NCBI GenBank assembly: GCA_017893485.1 | Contig: CM030363.1 | Span: 173,254,686-173,318,685 of the forward strand | Origin: Hemerocallis citrina | Taxonomy: Eukaryota > Streptophyta > Magnoliopsida > Asparagales > Asphodelaceae | Direction: 5' to 3' | Length of the DNA: 64,000 nt | In this document: one piece after another, positions 23,281 to 34,726 of the stretch | Position numbering within the stretch: the first letter of the stretch is position 1 | Layout of the letters: every line of letters starts with the position of its first letter | Made by a program: the position numbers and the translations under genes | Notes under the pieces: generated by a model | What the model saw: only the letters and a program-made list of their open reading frames with translations | What the model was told of the DNA's origin: nothing | Databases searched by the model: none

Positions 23281-23557
23281 TATAAAATATTCAATGTAAA
23301 TATGGTACCCTTTTCATTGGGTCCAAAACATATTAGTTTGGGGGAAACCAAACCCATAATGAGTTTGATTTTCCTCCATAAGCAGGAATAAAATTAATAG
23401 AATTACACACATTTAATAAATATGAATTGATATATGCAATTCTATCATTCTGTTTTAAGTTAACTGGAACCCATACAAATTTGTTCTGTCCAGTCGACTT
23501 TACAGTATCCTTCAGTCGACTTCTACTATAAGTCAGTCGACTGGATGATATGATAGG

Positions 23558-25150
23558 TCAACTTATATGAGGTTTTGATCTTGTTGAATAAGATTCAATT
23601 CCTCTGGACAGACGACTGATGGATGGACTCAGTCGACTTAACCGAACGTCAGACTTGCTTTTATCACTAAAATTTACTACCTTAGGCTTTTCAAAGAATT
23701 CATATAGTTTATGTGTAACACTAGAAATAGATTCAGATTTATTTCTACTAGTATTTTTAGAAGAAGATTCTTTTATAGGAGAATTTTTGAAACCAAGACC
23801 ATATTTTTGACTAGATTTCACTTGATTATGAAGGACATCATTTAAATTCTCTTTGCCTTTGTTAAAATTAGACACGTTCTTGGATATCTCTTCATCATTC
23901 TTTTTTAGAGATTCAAGATCAGTATCTAAACTTGCAATGCGAGAATTTAAAGATTTCACTTCCTTATCAAGGTTAAGATTTTCTTGAGAAAGTGTTTGAT
24001 TCACTTTCTCTAGATTCTTAACTCTAATCTTTTCCTTTTTTAACTTTTGAAATATTTCATTAAAAGCATCAAGTAAATCTTCTGAATCAAAATCATTACT
24101 TACATGATCTTGTGAAGCCATAAAGCACATGTTTGCAACTTCATTGTTTTCATCAGTTTCTTCTTCTGAAGAAGAATCACTGTCATCCCAAGTTGCTTGA
24201 TAAGCCTTCTTGTTCTTGGCAAACTTATTCTTTGTGTATTTGTCCTTCTTGAAGTTGGATGTTTTTTCCTTATTCTTTGTATTTTCTAGGAGACAATCCT
24301 TCTTCATGTGACCTATTTTATTGCACCTAAAACAAGTAGGAGGATCATTAGAATCTCTAAATTTAGAATTGAACTTACCTTTCTTTAGAAATTTTTTGAA
24401 TCTTCTAGTGAACATGGCTATCTCCTCTTCATCTTCTTCCTCATCTTCTGAGTCTGTCATGGCTTTAAAAGCCAATGATTTCTTCTTTGCCTGTTGTGAT
24501 TCTGCAGCCTTCTTTCGCTCTTCAATTTGAACCTCGTATGCCATTAGATTTCCCACAAGATTCTCATGAGAAAGTTGTGACAAATCATTTGCTTCTTCTA
24601 TTGCAGTGGTCTTCTTTTCCCATTCAGGAGTGAGTGCACGAAGAACTTTTCTAACCATCTCTGCTTTAGTGTATGTCTTTCCAAGTGCCACAAGTGAGTT
24701 TGTAATATCAGTAAATCTGGTGATCATCTCAGACACAGTTTCATTTTTCTTCATGCGGAACATCTCAAACCTGTGAACAAGAACAGATATTTTAGATTCT
24801 TTCACTTTGTTTGTTCGTTCATGAGTTACCTCGAGTGTATGCCAGATTTGATGTGCGGTTGTAGCATTGGATACACGGTTGAACTCCTCCTTTGTGAGAG
24901 CACAAAATAATGCATTCATTGCTTTTGCATTATTCATAGTTTGGTTCTTCATATCATCATTCCATTGTGCATATGGAATAGTAGGGGCAGTGTATTCTGT
25001 CTCCGTCATGTTCCATATTTCATAGTTGATTGATTGGAGGTAGATCTTCATTCTGCACTTCCAATAGTTGTAGTTTGTTCCATCGAATAGAGGTGGCCTT
25101 TGTGTAGATTGGTCTTCATGGTACTGATTTGTATTCGAAGTAGTTGCCAT
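23558..25150 (-). pseudogene. gag: gag of the SIRE-like copia element
   Basis: Start chosen at 25150 (MATTSNTNQ), the first ATG after the PBS and just 14 nt from it. An upstream in-frame ATG lies inside the LTR. Order: UBN2/Retrotran_gag_2-type capsid domain (PPLFDGTNYNYWKCRM onward), a Lys/Glu/Asp-rich acidic stretch, CCHC zinc knuckle CFRCNKIGHMKKDC, then a long coiled coil. The end has RLSRLSPSISRLSRG, coded by degenerate GTCGACT repeats. The gag frame closes at 23558; gag and pol would normally be one frame, and 23281-23557 contains stops and frameshifts, so the polyprotein is broken between them. Confidence 0.9.
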
Positions 25151-25163
25151 AGCCTTTAACCTT

Positions 25164-25175
25164 GCTCTGATACCA
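25164..25175 (-). other. Primer binding site (tRNA-iMet) of the SIRE-like element
   Basis: GCTCTGATACCA on the plus strand is TGGTATCAGAGC sense, 2 nt from the 5' LTR. Confidence 0.92.
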
Positions 25176-25177
25176 AG

Positions 25178-26269
25178 TGTTGGATCCACAGAGTACACAC
25201 GATGTATCCTGGTTCAGTCCTTCCGACCTACATCCAGTCCCCAAGCAACCCACTTGAGATTTCCACTATTCTTGAAAACAAGTTTACAAGAATACCCTAC
25301 GACGTTCAGACAACAACCTTGTCTAACCCGTAGTCCTTTCTCTCAAACAGAGAAAGCACCCCACTCTAACACCAAGATTGAAACGACCGACTCTACACCC
25401 TAGAGTCTAACTCTCCAACCGAGAGCAAAAAGAAAACAATAAAAAGATTACAGTCAACCTATAGCCTTGTTTGTGTTATGTGATGTAGAGCGTGGCTAAA
25501 AAGAGGTCGACTTCTATATTCAGTCCAGAACGAATTCCGATGTTATACTGGACTGAATGTAGAGAACCAAAAAACTTAGAACTTGAAAGCTTTTGTCTCG
25601 TGAACACTTAAAAATTCTCAAAGAGTGCTCGGAAAATGTAAGATCAGAATGTTAGAATAATGTTAGATCTTTTTCAGTGAATTCTGAACTCTATTTATAG
25701 AGTTAGAATTCCTGGACGTTGGAAGGCAGTTATTCCAACTGTCAACCAACAGATCTAAGTAGCTTTTGAATTTGAAAATCGATTTTAAAAACAGAAAACG
25801 GTCAAAAGCACTCGAACAGTCGACTGAGTTGCCATAATGAGTCGACTGGTCAGAGTTTAAATAAATTTAAACAGTTTTGTACTGACAGTCGACTGATAGA
25901 AACATCGGTCAACTAGTACTCAATAGTTAAATCATTTCAAACTGTTTTGACCTTATTTGATGTTTGAAAAACACACATTGTAAAATAGTGAGTGTATGTG
26001 TGTGTGACAAGGCTTTACATCATACTAAGACTCAACAAAAATAAGATTACATTGTTTACAAGACATGACTATAATTGACACTTTTAAGCTTGAGTCTTGG
26101 CTTGAGTCTTGAGTCTTGAATGAAGCTTTAACCATTGTCTTTATTTGGAGCTTTTGTGCTTGTTCATTTGTTCAGCTGAATAGTCTTTTGTGTGTACAAC
26201 CTGCAACTTAGCTGTATAGCATAGACACATGTTGCAGTGTGTTGTGACCATCAAAATCAAGAATCAACA
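25178..26269 (-). repeat. 5' LTR of the SIRE-like copia element
   Basis: 1092 bp, ends TGTTGG and CAACA. About 20 substitutions against the copy at 6582-7698, so roughly 2% divergence. It lacks the 27-bp duplication. Confidence 0.93.
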
Positions 26270-26600
26270 CGCCGGCCCTTGGGCTCGCCTGCCGACCCCA
26301 TGGGCTCATCTGCCGACCCTTTTTGGCTCGCCAAGCCCCAACAGAAGGCCTCGATGTCCCCTCGCTCTTCCAACTAGCGAGGTGGCCATCCGCCGACCCT
26401 TGGGCTCGCCTGCCGATCCCATGGGCTCATATGCCGACACTTGGGGCTCGTCAAGCCCCAACAGAAGGCCTCGACGTCCCCTCGCTCTTCCAACTAGCGA
26501 GGTGGCCGTCTGCCGACCCTTGTGCTCGTCCGCCGACCCTTGGGCTCGTCTACCGACACCATGGGCTCGTCCGCCGACCCCCAAGCCTCGGCGAGCGTCG
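26270..26600. repeat. ~119-bp GC-rich repeat array, right part
   Basis: About two to three units with CCCCTCGCTCTTCCAACTAG and CTCGYCYGCCGACCC, continuing the array of 6181-6581 across the copia insertion. 26600-26780 is unique GC-rich sequence leading to the polypurine tract. Confidence 0.85.
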
Positions 26601-26780
26601 CTCTGGCTCTCCTACTCTACACAGCCGCCCGCGCAAACTCCAAATGAGGGATCCATTCCTCCTACCCCCTGGCCTCCTCGGAAGGTAGCAGATCCTACTT
26701 TCTCACCCCAACATCCACCCTGGTCTTCTTACGGAGGCAAAGAATCACTCCTACATGGCTGGTTCACCCAGCCCTACAGG

Positions 26781-26793
26781 TGTGTGGGGCTTG
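26781..26793 (+). other. Candidate polypurine tract of the left Tat-type element
   Basis: TGTGTGGGGCTTG precedes the LTR start at 26794. The same arrangement (AGTGGGGGGCTCG then TGATATGG) occurs on the minus strand at 58125-58140, which supports both calls. Confidence 0.5.
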
Positions 26794-27379
26794 TAATATG
26801 GGCTAGGAATGACGTGGCCCGTCCTGGGCCACAGGATCCCCTCAGGATGCGCGCACCTCCTGATTCTCCAGATTCACCACATCAGCATCGGAAAACTGCC
26901 CAGATCGCTGCCACGTCAGCCCGGAAACCACCCGGACATCTGCCACGTCAGCCCTAAACCGTCCGGGTTTCCACCGCTTCAGCCACACGGGCAACCGGGT
27001 CCAGACCCGGCCCCAAACGGGTCCAAACCCGGTTGGCATCTTCTATAAATACCAGACCCCTACTCCTTCTCCAGGTAATCTATCTTTTCCCACCAAAACC
27101 CTAGTTACTGTTACTTTCACTTAGTGACTGACTAGATCGTCGGAGGGTCTGCCACCGGAACCAACCCCGGTGTTTCGAGACCGTCTGCAGGTACACAAGA
27201 CCCTCGGATCCGAGCCTCGAAGATCCGAGCCGAGCATCAGCCTCCACCTCAATACCGCCTACCTCGGTACCGTTCGCCCAGCCAAGGGTCGTCTGCATAG
27301 GTGTCTCCTCCTTCAATACAAATCGAGTAAGAACTCACGCCTGGTGCATCCACACGTTCTCCAAAAACAAACCGCATCA
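26794..27379 (+). repeat. 3' LTR of the left Tat-type gypsy element
   Basis: Starts TAATATGGG (by homology a changed TGATATGG) and ends CCGCATCA, followed at once by TRM gene DNA. It has TTCTATAAATAC (27041-27051), then AGGTAATCTATCTTTT and ACTGACTAGATCGTCGGAGG. The same TATA and U5 blocks occur in the LTRs at ~49190-49527 and 57524-58125 (minus), so all three are one lineage. Its plus orientation makes the accessory ORF at 1880-4787 antisense. Confidence 0.75.
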
Positions 27380-27401
27380 AATATCATTAACCTTGTAAAT
27401 C
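27379..27401. repeat. 23-bp direct repeat, left copy
   Basis: Identical to 36826-36848 (begins AAATATCATT, ends TTGTAAATC). It lies exactly at the junction of the Tat LTR and the host gene remnant. Confidence 0.8.
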
Positions 27402-28304
27402 TTTATAGCTGTTTGTTGTAAAAGGGTTATGGTGATATGTATATTAACCATCCCCAATAACCAACCTAGCTGTCCATAAACCATACTTATGTCTGTTGGA
27501 AAAGGGTTATGGTGATATGCAGTATATATTTTTCTGTTTTGAACAGAAAGAACAAATGTTGTATCTGTTTATTCCCCCTTAATTTGGTGATGGTTTTGCC
27601 TGATGCTCTGATGCTTTTATAGGTTTTGACGCTCCTAGGAATAGTTTGGAATTCTACAATGGAAGGTCGCACAGTTTTTATGTTATTCAAGAGGACATCC
27701 CAGTGAGTCTTGCGTGTCTGAATTTTTTTCTGATTTATCACTTGAAGAAACCACATCTTAATCATCTTTTATCGGTTCTAGTTTAGATTTACTTCTTGCT
27801 GCTAATTGTTGCATAATTTGTGTTAGTTTTTTTTTTCTTTTTCATACTGAACAATGAACATACTATCATCACTCAGTCATCAGTATCTCTATATAAAAAT
27901 GTATTCGTTGAGCCATCGATCCTTGCATAACAATGGAATGCTAGTATACCTTATGGTGAATTAATGAAATTGGCTTTAAAAGTCTGAAATAGAAGTATCC
28001 TTTTCAAATAGATGTCTCGGTGTCCATAATGTATAATGTTAACATACCACTAAATCTCTCTCAGGCTTTAAATCATGAATTTGAACTAGGATATGTATTG
28101 ACAAAGAGAACATAGTGTTAGAGATCAAGATGAGTAATTAGGGTTAGGGTTTTATCTCATAGCCACTTATGATATTATACTCTGCTTATCAGTATTGGAA
28201 TATCACAGAACACTACCTCTAGACCAGTTTTTATATGAGATGAACTGGGTTTAGAGTACTGGGCTTTATGCCCACTCGACCCGGTCCAACAATTAAACAT
28301 ATAA

Positions 28305-28326
28305 CACGTGCAAAGCACGTGTTGCT
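28305..28326. repeat. CACGTG-containing perfect hairpin in the TRM intron
   Basis: AACACGTGCAAAGCACGTGTT is an inverted repeat with 9-bp arms. It lies in intronic DNA (27703-28553) that also shows retroelement-like text but no clear element ends. Confidence 0.5.
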
Positions 28327-29050
28327 CCATAGAACATTATACATAATAATATTCTATTATATTGAGAATATACCTATATATCCAACACATAGGACTTCTA
28401 AAATTTTATTTTCTTCTTTAACATATTGCTCCTGTACTTTGTACTTTTTCTTCACATACACAATTTGTCTTAATGGGTTGTCTTACAGCTAATTCCTTCA
28501 TTGGAACAAGAATTTAGCTGGTACTAATACTCTCCATGCTTTCTGAATGTCAGTACTCCTGCCAAGTAAAACAGCAATCCTCTAAAATGAGCTGTTCAAA
28601 CGAACACCAGATGAAGAGGCTAATTGATGAGGAACTTTCAAAAAGATCGAACCACTAGCAAACGCGAAGAGGAACTATCACAAAGAACAAATAACAAGCG
28701 CAACACTCCCAGTGTTGTCACCCGTTTGATGGGCATGGATGCTTTACCTTCAGAAACAAAGCCGACAACCCATGCAAAAGAATAGAATGATGAGAAACCT
28801 AGACGTAGTTTACCTAGAAAGGAGTCTTCCAAGCTGAGCTCATTTCATCATACCTCTTCTGATTCTTTTCTGCAGTCATCCTCAACAAAGAATGCCAAAC
28901 AAGATTTATTGCCTTATGACGGCAGTAACTTCAAGTTTGCAAAGCCACTACCCCGAGAACACCCTCAAGAAGAGTTATTGGAGAAATTCAGGAAGGATTT
29001 TGTGGCATGGCAAAGTCAAAGGTATGGGAGCATTCAAGGGCTCTTGAGAC

Positions 29051-29914
29051 GAAAATTTTGCCGTACTGCCCCACTTTTTGAAAATATTTGGCGCTCTGCC
29101 CCACTTCCGAAAACAATTAGCGATCTGCCCCTATTTAGGACACGTCAGCATAAACCGTTAATGAAAATAACGGCATAGGTTATTTACGTGCCGTTATTTC
29201 CAATAACGGCATCTATTTTACATTTTTTTTTCATGCCGTTATTTGGAATAACGGCATCAGTATATTTCTCTTACAATTGTGAATCTTCTAACTTTAAAAA
29301 ATTCTAAGTAAGAAATTTTTTTATAAATAATGCCGTTATCCAGAATAACGGCATTCGAATAACTGATGCCGTTATTGAAAATAACGGCATCAGTTATATG
29401 AACTCTAGACGTTGTTTGGAAACAAAGAGTGAATAATAAGTTTTAAAAAAAAAAATTATAACTGATGCTGTTATTTGAAATAACGGCATCAATTATAATT
29501 TTTTTTTTTGAACTTATTCGTCAGAGAGGATAAATAATAAGTTACTTTTTTATAAAAAAAAAATTATAACTGATGTCGTTATTCCAAATAACGGCATCAG
29601 TATTAAGAATGCCGTTATTTGAAATAACGGCATCTGTTATAAGGTTTTCACACTTGCAATTTTTTCTCTAAATGGAGACTACAAGCTGTCGAAAAACAAA
29701 ATAATCTATGTCATTACTCCAAATAACGGCATGACACTTTTTTTAAATATAAATGCCGTTATTGAAAATAACGGCACGTAAATAACCTATGCCGTTATTT
29801 CCAATAACAGTTTATGCTGACGTGTCCTAAACAGGGGCAGATCGCTATTTATTTTCGGAAGTGGGGCAGAGCGCCAAATATTTTCAAAAAGTGGGGCAGT
29901 CCGGCAAAATTTTC
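29051..29914. mobile_element. MULE-type MITE made of palindromic units
   Basis: 864 bp inserted in the TRM exon. Flanks are TCTTGAGAC on both sides (29042-29050, 29915-29923), a perfect 9-bp target duplication typical of Mutator-like elements. Terminal inverted repeats begin GAAAATTTTGCCG and extend ~150 bp, including CTGCCCCACTT blocks. The inside consists of about eight hairpins of the form TGCCGTTATT-loop-AATAACGGCA. No transposase is encoded. Confidence 0.9.
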
Positions 29915-30035
29915 TCTTGAGACAGATACCTCTTTACAGCAAACAAAAATTAATTAGATTCTGGCTCAAGAGAGTCTCAACAAAGAGAAAATGGCTCGAT
30001 ATTGGGGGTCTCGGACACAGTCAACCCACTAGGAG

Positions 30036-31523
30036 TGATACAGCTAAACTCAAAGCAAGTATTGAACAATCAAAATAACACTTCTCTTTATTGAATTTAT
30101 GAGAATTTGACCAATTACAGATCTGAATTCTAAGAAATTGAGATTGAGTTTGAGATTGAAGAAAGAGGGAAGAACTAAGGGGTGATTCTTGAAGAAAAGG
30201 ACAAAAGAAGTTGTTACGGTTAGAACTCGAATTTTATAAATCTGAAAAATTACTAACAATATTTGTGAAGAACAGAAATTACAGGAATAAAAGATAACAA
30301 ACCAAAAGCTTTATACAGAGTCGAGATTAAGATCTCTCTTCTTAAAGCAAAATTCGCCCCGTAATGTGACGGTGGCTGGTGAATTGCCTCCCAGGATACA
30401 ACCGTATACCTTTCCATGAAGAGCAGCACCCAAACTCCAATAATTTCAGCGAACAGTGCTGTGATGTACTCTCAGTTTTTGACACAGAGGAAGAAGAAGA
30501 GGAAGTGTAATTTGGATTATCAAAATCTGTATTTTCTGGCAAACAGGATACAGTAGTCTTATAGGAGAAATTGAGACTCTTGGGAGGCTCATTACTCTGT
30601 AACAGCAGAGTAATAGTCCACTACTCTGCAACAGCAGAGTGGTGGTTCTGATTCATAACTGATGAGCCATTACTCTGCTGTTACAGAGTAATGGTACCAT
30701 TTACCGAATGTGAAAAGCCTCACCAGTATACTAGGGAAAAAAATTTTTGACTGGGCAAAAAAAAAAATTTAAGCCAGAGCAAGAGCCAGACCAAGCCGAG
30801 CCCGGGGCCAGGGCCGAGCCGGGCCGGGCCGGGCGCGTGCACGCGCGCGTGTGTGTTTGTCATTTTGGCTAAGTCCTCTCTCCACTACACGTTAGTGGTA
30901 ACCCCCGGGCCACGCCCTTTAGTCCAATTTTTTAGTATATATACTCGAAAAAACCTTTCCTCATTTTCGATATGGGACAATTCATTTTCTCCAAGTTTTC
31001 AAGTTAGCACATTTTGAATAGCCAACTTTAGACCAAAATTTCTCATTCATACGGAATTTGTTTTTTGGCAAATGAGTACACCATGGAATAGTACTCGACG
31101 AGAGGATCGCAATCCAATCATTTTCCGGTGCCACCGGTGGCCGGAGCCCGCCGGAATCCGTCCTGAAAAATCAGCAAAAATTAATTCCAACAGTTACAAT
31201 TCCTGATATCTCCATTCACTACATTCTTCTTATTTATACAAGCAAAGTACAGAGTATTCCTCACATCTACACTGTTCATTTGGCGCCCCCTTCAACTTTG
31301 AATCTCAACTACCCCTATACCACTCCATACATGACACGTGCCTCACTGACTCATCACATAATCTCTAAAGTGTGCAGGCCTAGTTCCAATCCTCTTCACA
31401 CTCAATGTATCAGCTGATATATCAGTTGGTGCATGTTCAGTAGCTACAGTGACTTCACCTGCATGCTTCATTTCTTTCTTCTCCCTTCCTTCTTCATTCC
31501 CTACCAGATGTGTCTTCCCATCA
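30036..31523 (-). repeat. 3' LTR of the gypsy element, interrupted
   Basis: Matches 36013-36499 on both sides of a 975-bp insertion (30218-31192). After removing it and one GTTAC the LTR is ~508 bp. It also has an 11-bp insertion near 31331. Confidence 0.9.
30218..31192 (-). mobile_element. Probable solo LTR nested in the gypsy 3' LTR
   Basis: 975 bp flanked by GTTAC (30213-30217 and 31193-31197). On the minus strand it begins TGTTGGAATT, a usual copia LTR start, and ends TTCTAACC (the last base departs from the expected CA). No internal coding region is present. It holds a TATATA stretch near 30935, a GCCGGGCCGGG-rich tract (30810-30855) and three hairpins of the ATTACTCTG...CAGAGTAAT kind (30590-30705). 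Confidence 0.75.
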
Positions 31524-33761
31524 ATACAATCCCATAACGAAAGAACCTTGTCCTCAAGGTTCAGTTGAGGAAAAGAACTCATGATAGTTCCTGCATTCTC
31601 CTAGCTATCCTCTCCTACATCCAACCCCTCCCATCTAATTAACAGTTGATCCTCACTCACTGGTCCTCTTTTGATTGTCCTCTTGCCCAAAATTGAGCTA
31701 GGTTGAAAATACACACCATTGTCCCATTGCATTGTAGGTAAAGCTGGGGGTGAATCTACTGTGATCTCACCATAAAATTTCTTCAAAAGGGACACATGAA
31801 ACACAGGATGGATCTTTGCATCTGCTAGCAATTGCAACTTGTAAGCAACTTTACCTGTCTTCTTGATAATTCTATAAGGCCCATAATATCTTTTTGCTAG
31901 TTTATGACAACTCCTATGCGCTACAGATTGCTAGCGATATGGTTGCAACTTTACTTACACCAAATCCCCATCTGTAAACTCCTTTTCACTTTGGTGTGCA
32001 TCTGCTTTATTCTTCATCCTCACTTGAGCTTGGAGTAAATTTTGTTTCAATTTACTAAGTATCTCTTTCCTTAGACTCAAATCAAAGTCTACCGCTTCAT
32101 TATTTGCACATCCAGGTATGTAATCAGGCAGTCTTGGAGCTTTTCGACCATACATAATTTCAAAAGGACTCATACCTGCTGAGGAATGCCAAGAAGTATT
32201 GTACCAATACTTTGCAAGTGGTAAGAATTTCACCCACCTCCTTGGTTCTTCATGCACAAATGCTCTCAGATATTGTTCAATGCATCGATCCACTACCTCA
32301 GATTGGCCATATGTTTGTGGATGGTAGGATGTACTTGTCTTCAAGCTGGTACCCTGCATCCTAAACAGCTCTTTCTAAAAATTACCCAAGAATATAGGAT
32401 CCCTATCTGAGATTATGGATTTGGGTATCCCATGCAGTTTGATTACATTTGCTGTAAAAGCTTCAGGCACTTTCATTACAGTGAAATTATGCATCAATGG
32501 TATAAAGTGACTCCCCTTTGACAACCTATCTACTACCACCATAATAGCTATCTTTCCTTGAGAATTTGGTAACCCTAATCACAAAATCCATTGTCAAATC
32601 CTCCCAAATTTGCTCAGGAATAGAGAGTGACTGAAGTAAACCTCCTGACTTAGTTGCTTCATACTTAGTTTCGTGACAAACTTTGCATTTTTTAACAAAG
32701 TCTTTTACATCTTGGTGCATATTCTTCCAATAAAAGGACTCTCGCACCCTTGCCAATGTCTTTGCAACACCTGCATGACCCCCCACTGGTGTTGAATGCC
32801 ATTCAAATAACACCTTCTCTTGCAGTGTCTTTGGCACCCAAATCCTACCATTATACCATAACAAACCCTCCCTCCACAACATGAAAGGTCTGGCAGCTGG
32901 GTTGACTTTAAGTTCCTCAATAATATGATTGCACTCATCATCCTTCACAATCTCTTCTTTATGTCTGTCTAATATCACAAGAATTGGCTTTGACATTGCA
33001 TACTCTAGTTGTTGATACTCAAATTCATGCATTCTCGACAACCCAACTGGAGCTGAACTAAGTTTACCTGGCTTGTACAAGATTCGAAAATCATATCCTG
33101 CTAACTTTGATATCCACTTCTGCTGCTCAGGAGTTTGTATTACTTGACTCACCATGTGATGTAAACTTTGATGGTTTGTATAAATGAGGAACTCTCTCCC
33201 CAACAAATATTGTCTCCGTTTCTTGACAGCTTCCGTTATAGCATACATCTCTCTGACATAGGTAGATGCAGCTTGCATCCTTGGACTCATTTTCTTACTG
33301 AAGAATGCCAATGGATGACCTTCTTGCTGCAAAAATGCCCCAATCCCCTTGCCTGAAGCATCAGTTTCAACCATGAATTGCTTTGAAAAGTCTGGCATAG
33401 CTAATACTGGGGGATTCTGCATTGCCAGTTTGAGATTTTTAATAGCTTCATCAGCCTCTTCTGACCAGACATATGCATCTTTTTGCAATAGATCAGTAAG
33501 TGAAACTGCTAAAGAAGCATATCCCCTTATAAACCTCCTATAATAGCCAGTTAAACCCAAAAATGCCCTCAATTGCTTCACATTAGTTGGTCGAGGCCAT
33601 TCTTGCACAGCCTTAATCTTTGAATCAGATGCTTTAATACCTTCAACTGAAATTTCATGCCCCAGATACTCCATCGATTGCCTACTAAATGCACATTTAC
33701 TTTTCTTCACATAGAATAAATTTTGCTCCAATATACGCAAAACTTGTGACAAATGTTTCAA
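31524..33761 (-). pseudogene. pol: 3' part of pol of the gypsy element: RNase H, integrase, chromodomain-like
   Basis: From the right: RT tail with FLGLTGYYRRFI, RNase H (VETDASGKGIGAFL), integrase zinc-finger region (GHAGVAKTLARVRESFYW, KKCKVCHETK), core remnant with frameshifts (32360-32525), then TSYHPQTYGQSEVVDR and YNTSWHSSAGMSPFEIMYGR, and a chromodomain-like end HPVFHVSLLKKF...ILGKRTIKRG...LLIRWEGL. An in-frame TAG at ~31600 replaces the Trp expected before ENAGTIMSSFPQ. The frame changes several times (32525, 31955-31838), so it is dead. Confidence 0.88.
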
Positions 33762-34724
33762 ATGAGAATCTCAATCCCTACTACATATCAATATGTCATA
33801 AAAAAAACCTAGCACAAATCTCCTCAAATTTGGCTTGAATATCACATTCATTGCAGCTTAAAAAATAGAGGGTGCGTTTGTAAGGCCAAATGGCATAACC
33901 AAAAACTCATAATTACCCTCGCGAGTTCTAAATGCAGTCTTCTCCACATCTGCAGCCTGGACGCTGGTTTGATCATAACCAGCCCTAAGATCAAGTTTTT
34001 TAAAGTATTTTGCCCCATGGAGTTCATCAAACAACTCCTCTGCAGTAGGTATTGGAAACTTATCCTTTATAGTTATAGTGTTCAAAGCTCTATAATATAC
34101 ACAAAATCTCCATGTACCATCCTTCTTCTTGACTAAGAGGAGTGGTGATGAAAATGGAATCTTACTATGCCTTATAATGCCTTGTTCTAACATTTTCTCC
34201 ACTTGCTTTTCTATCTCTTCCTTTTGAAAATGTGGGTATTTATATGGTTTGACATTTGTAGGAGGGACTCCAGGTAACAAATGAATTGGATGATCACAAT
34301 CTCTGGAAGGTGGAAGACCAATAACCTCATCGAACAAGGAAGGGTACTGGCGGAGTATTTGCTCTATATCACCATGAATGACTTGATCTGGTTCTTCTTC
34401 CTGTAGTACCAAATGAAAATATTGGCCTATAGCCTCAGTATGTACTTCTCTTCGCAATGTTGTTAATTGCATTTGTTGTGGACTCGAATCATTCTCCTCA
34501 TGCAGTTTTACCTTTTGATCATTGTGAGAGAACTCCATAATCATCTCTATGTAATCAAATGTCACCCTACCCAACAATTTCAACCATTGTACACCCAATA
34601 AAATATCAGAACCATATATAGGCAGCACATACAAATCGATTGTAAATGAATAGCCCTGTATTGTAATTGGTACCCCTGTACACTTTCCTTCACAATGCAT
34701 GACCTGGCCATTACCCACTCTCAC
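33762..34724 (-). pseudogene. pol: Protease tail and reverse transcriptase of the gypsy element, catalytic site changed
   Basis: Residual aspartic-protease C lobe ([12 protein letters not shown]), then [61 protein letters not shown]. After a Gln-to-TAA stop at 33857 the frame continues as AMNVIFKPNLRRFVLGFFYDILI, where family members read FFDDIL. The first catalytic Asp is therefore Tyr here, next to a T8 run. A TGA follows in SRD*DSHLKHL. Confidence 0.88.
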
Positions 34725-34726
34725 AC

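Larger units (their letters stand above)
6582..26269 (-). mobile_element. SIRE/Maximus-like Ty1/copia retrotransposon, interrupted by a LARD-like element
   Basis: The element begins TGTTGG (6582) and ends CAACA (26269). Flanks are TGCCG on the left and CGCCG on the right, a 4/5 match for a 5-bp target duplication, inside one GC-rich repeat array. It has ~1.1-kb LTRs, a tRNA-iMet primer site next to the right LTR, a purine tract next to the left LTR, a gag-PR-INT-RT-RNaseH order on the minus strand and an extra ORF between pol and the 3' LTR. Without the nested element (8548-19035 plus duplicated target) it is ~9.2 kb, in the SIRE/Maximus range. By-eye LTR divergence is ~2%. Lineage assignment rests on the gag type and extra ORF and is moderately certain. 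Confidence 0.87.

Noticed and set aside
26229..26957. 242-codon plus-strand ORF
   Set aside because: Runs from the copia LTR through the GC-rich repeats into the Tat LTR region; no domain and crosses element borders.
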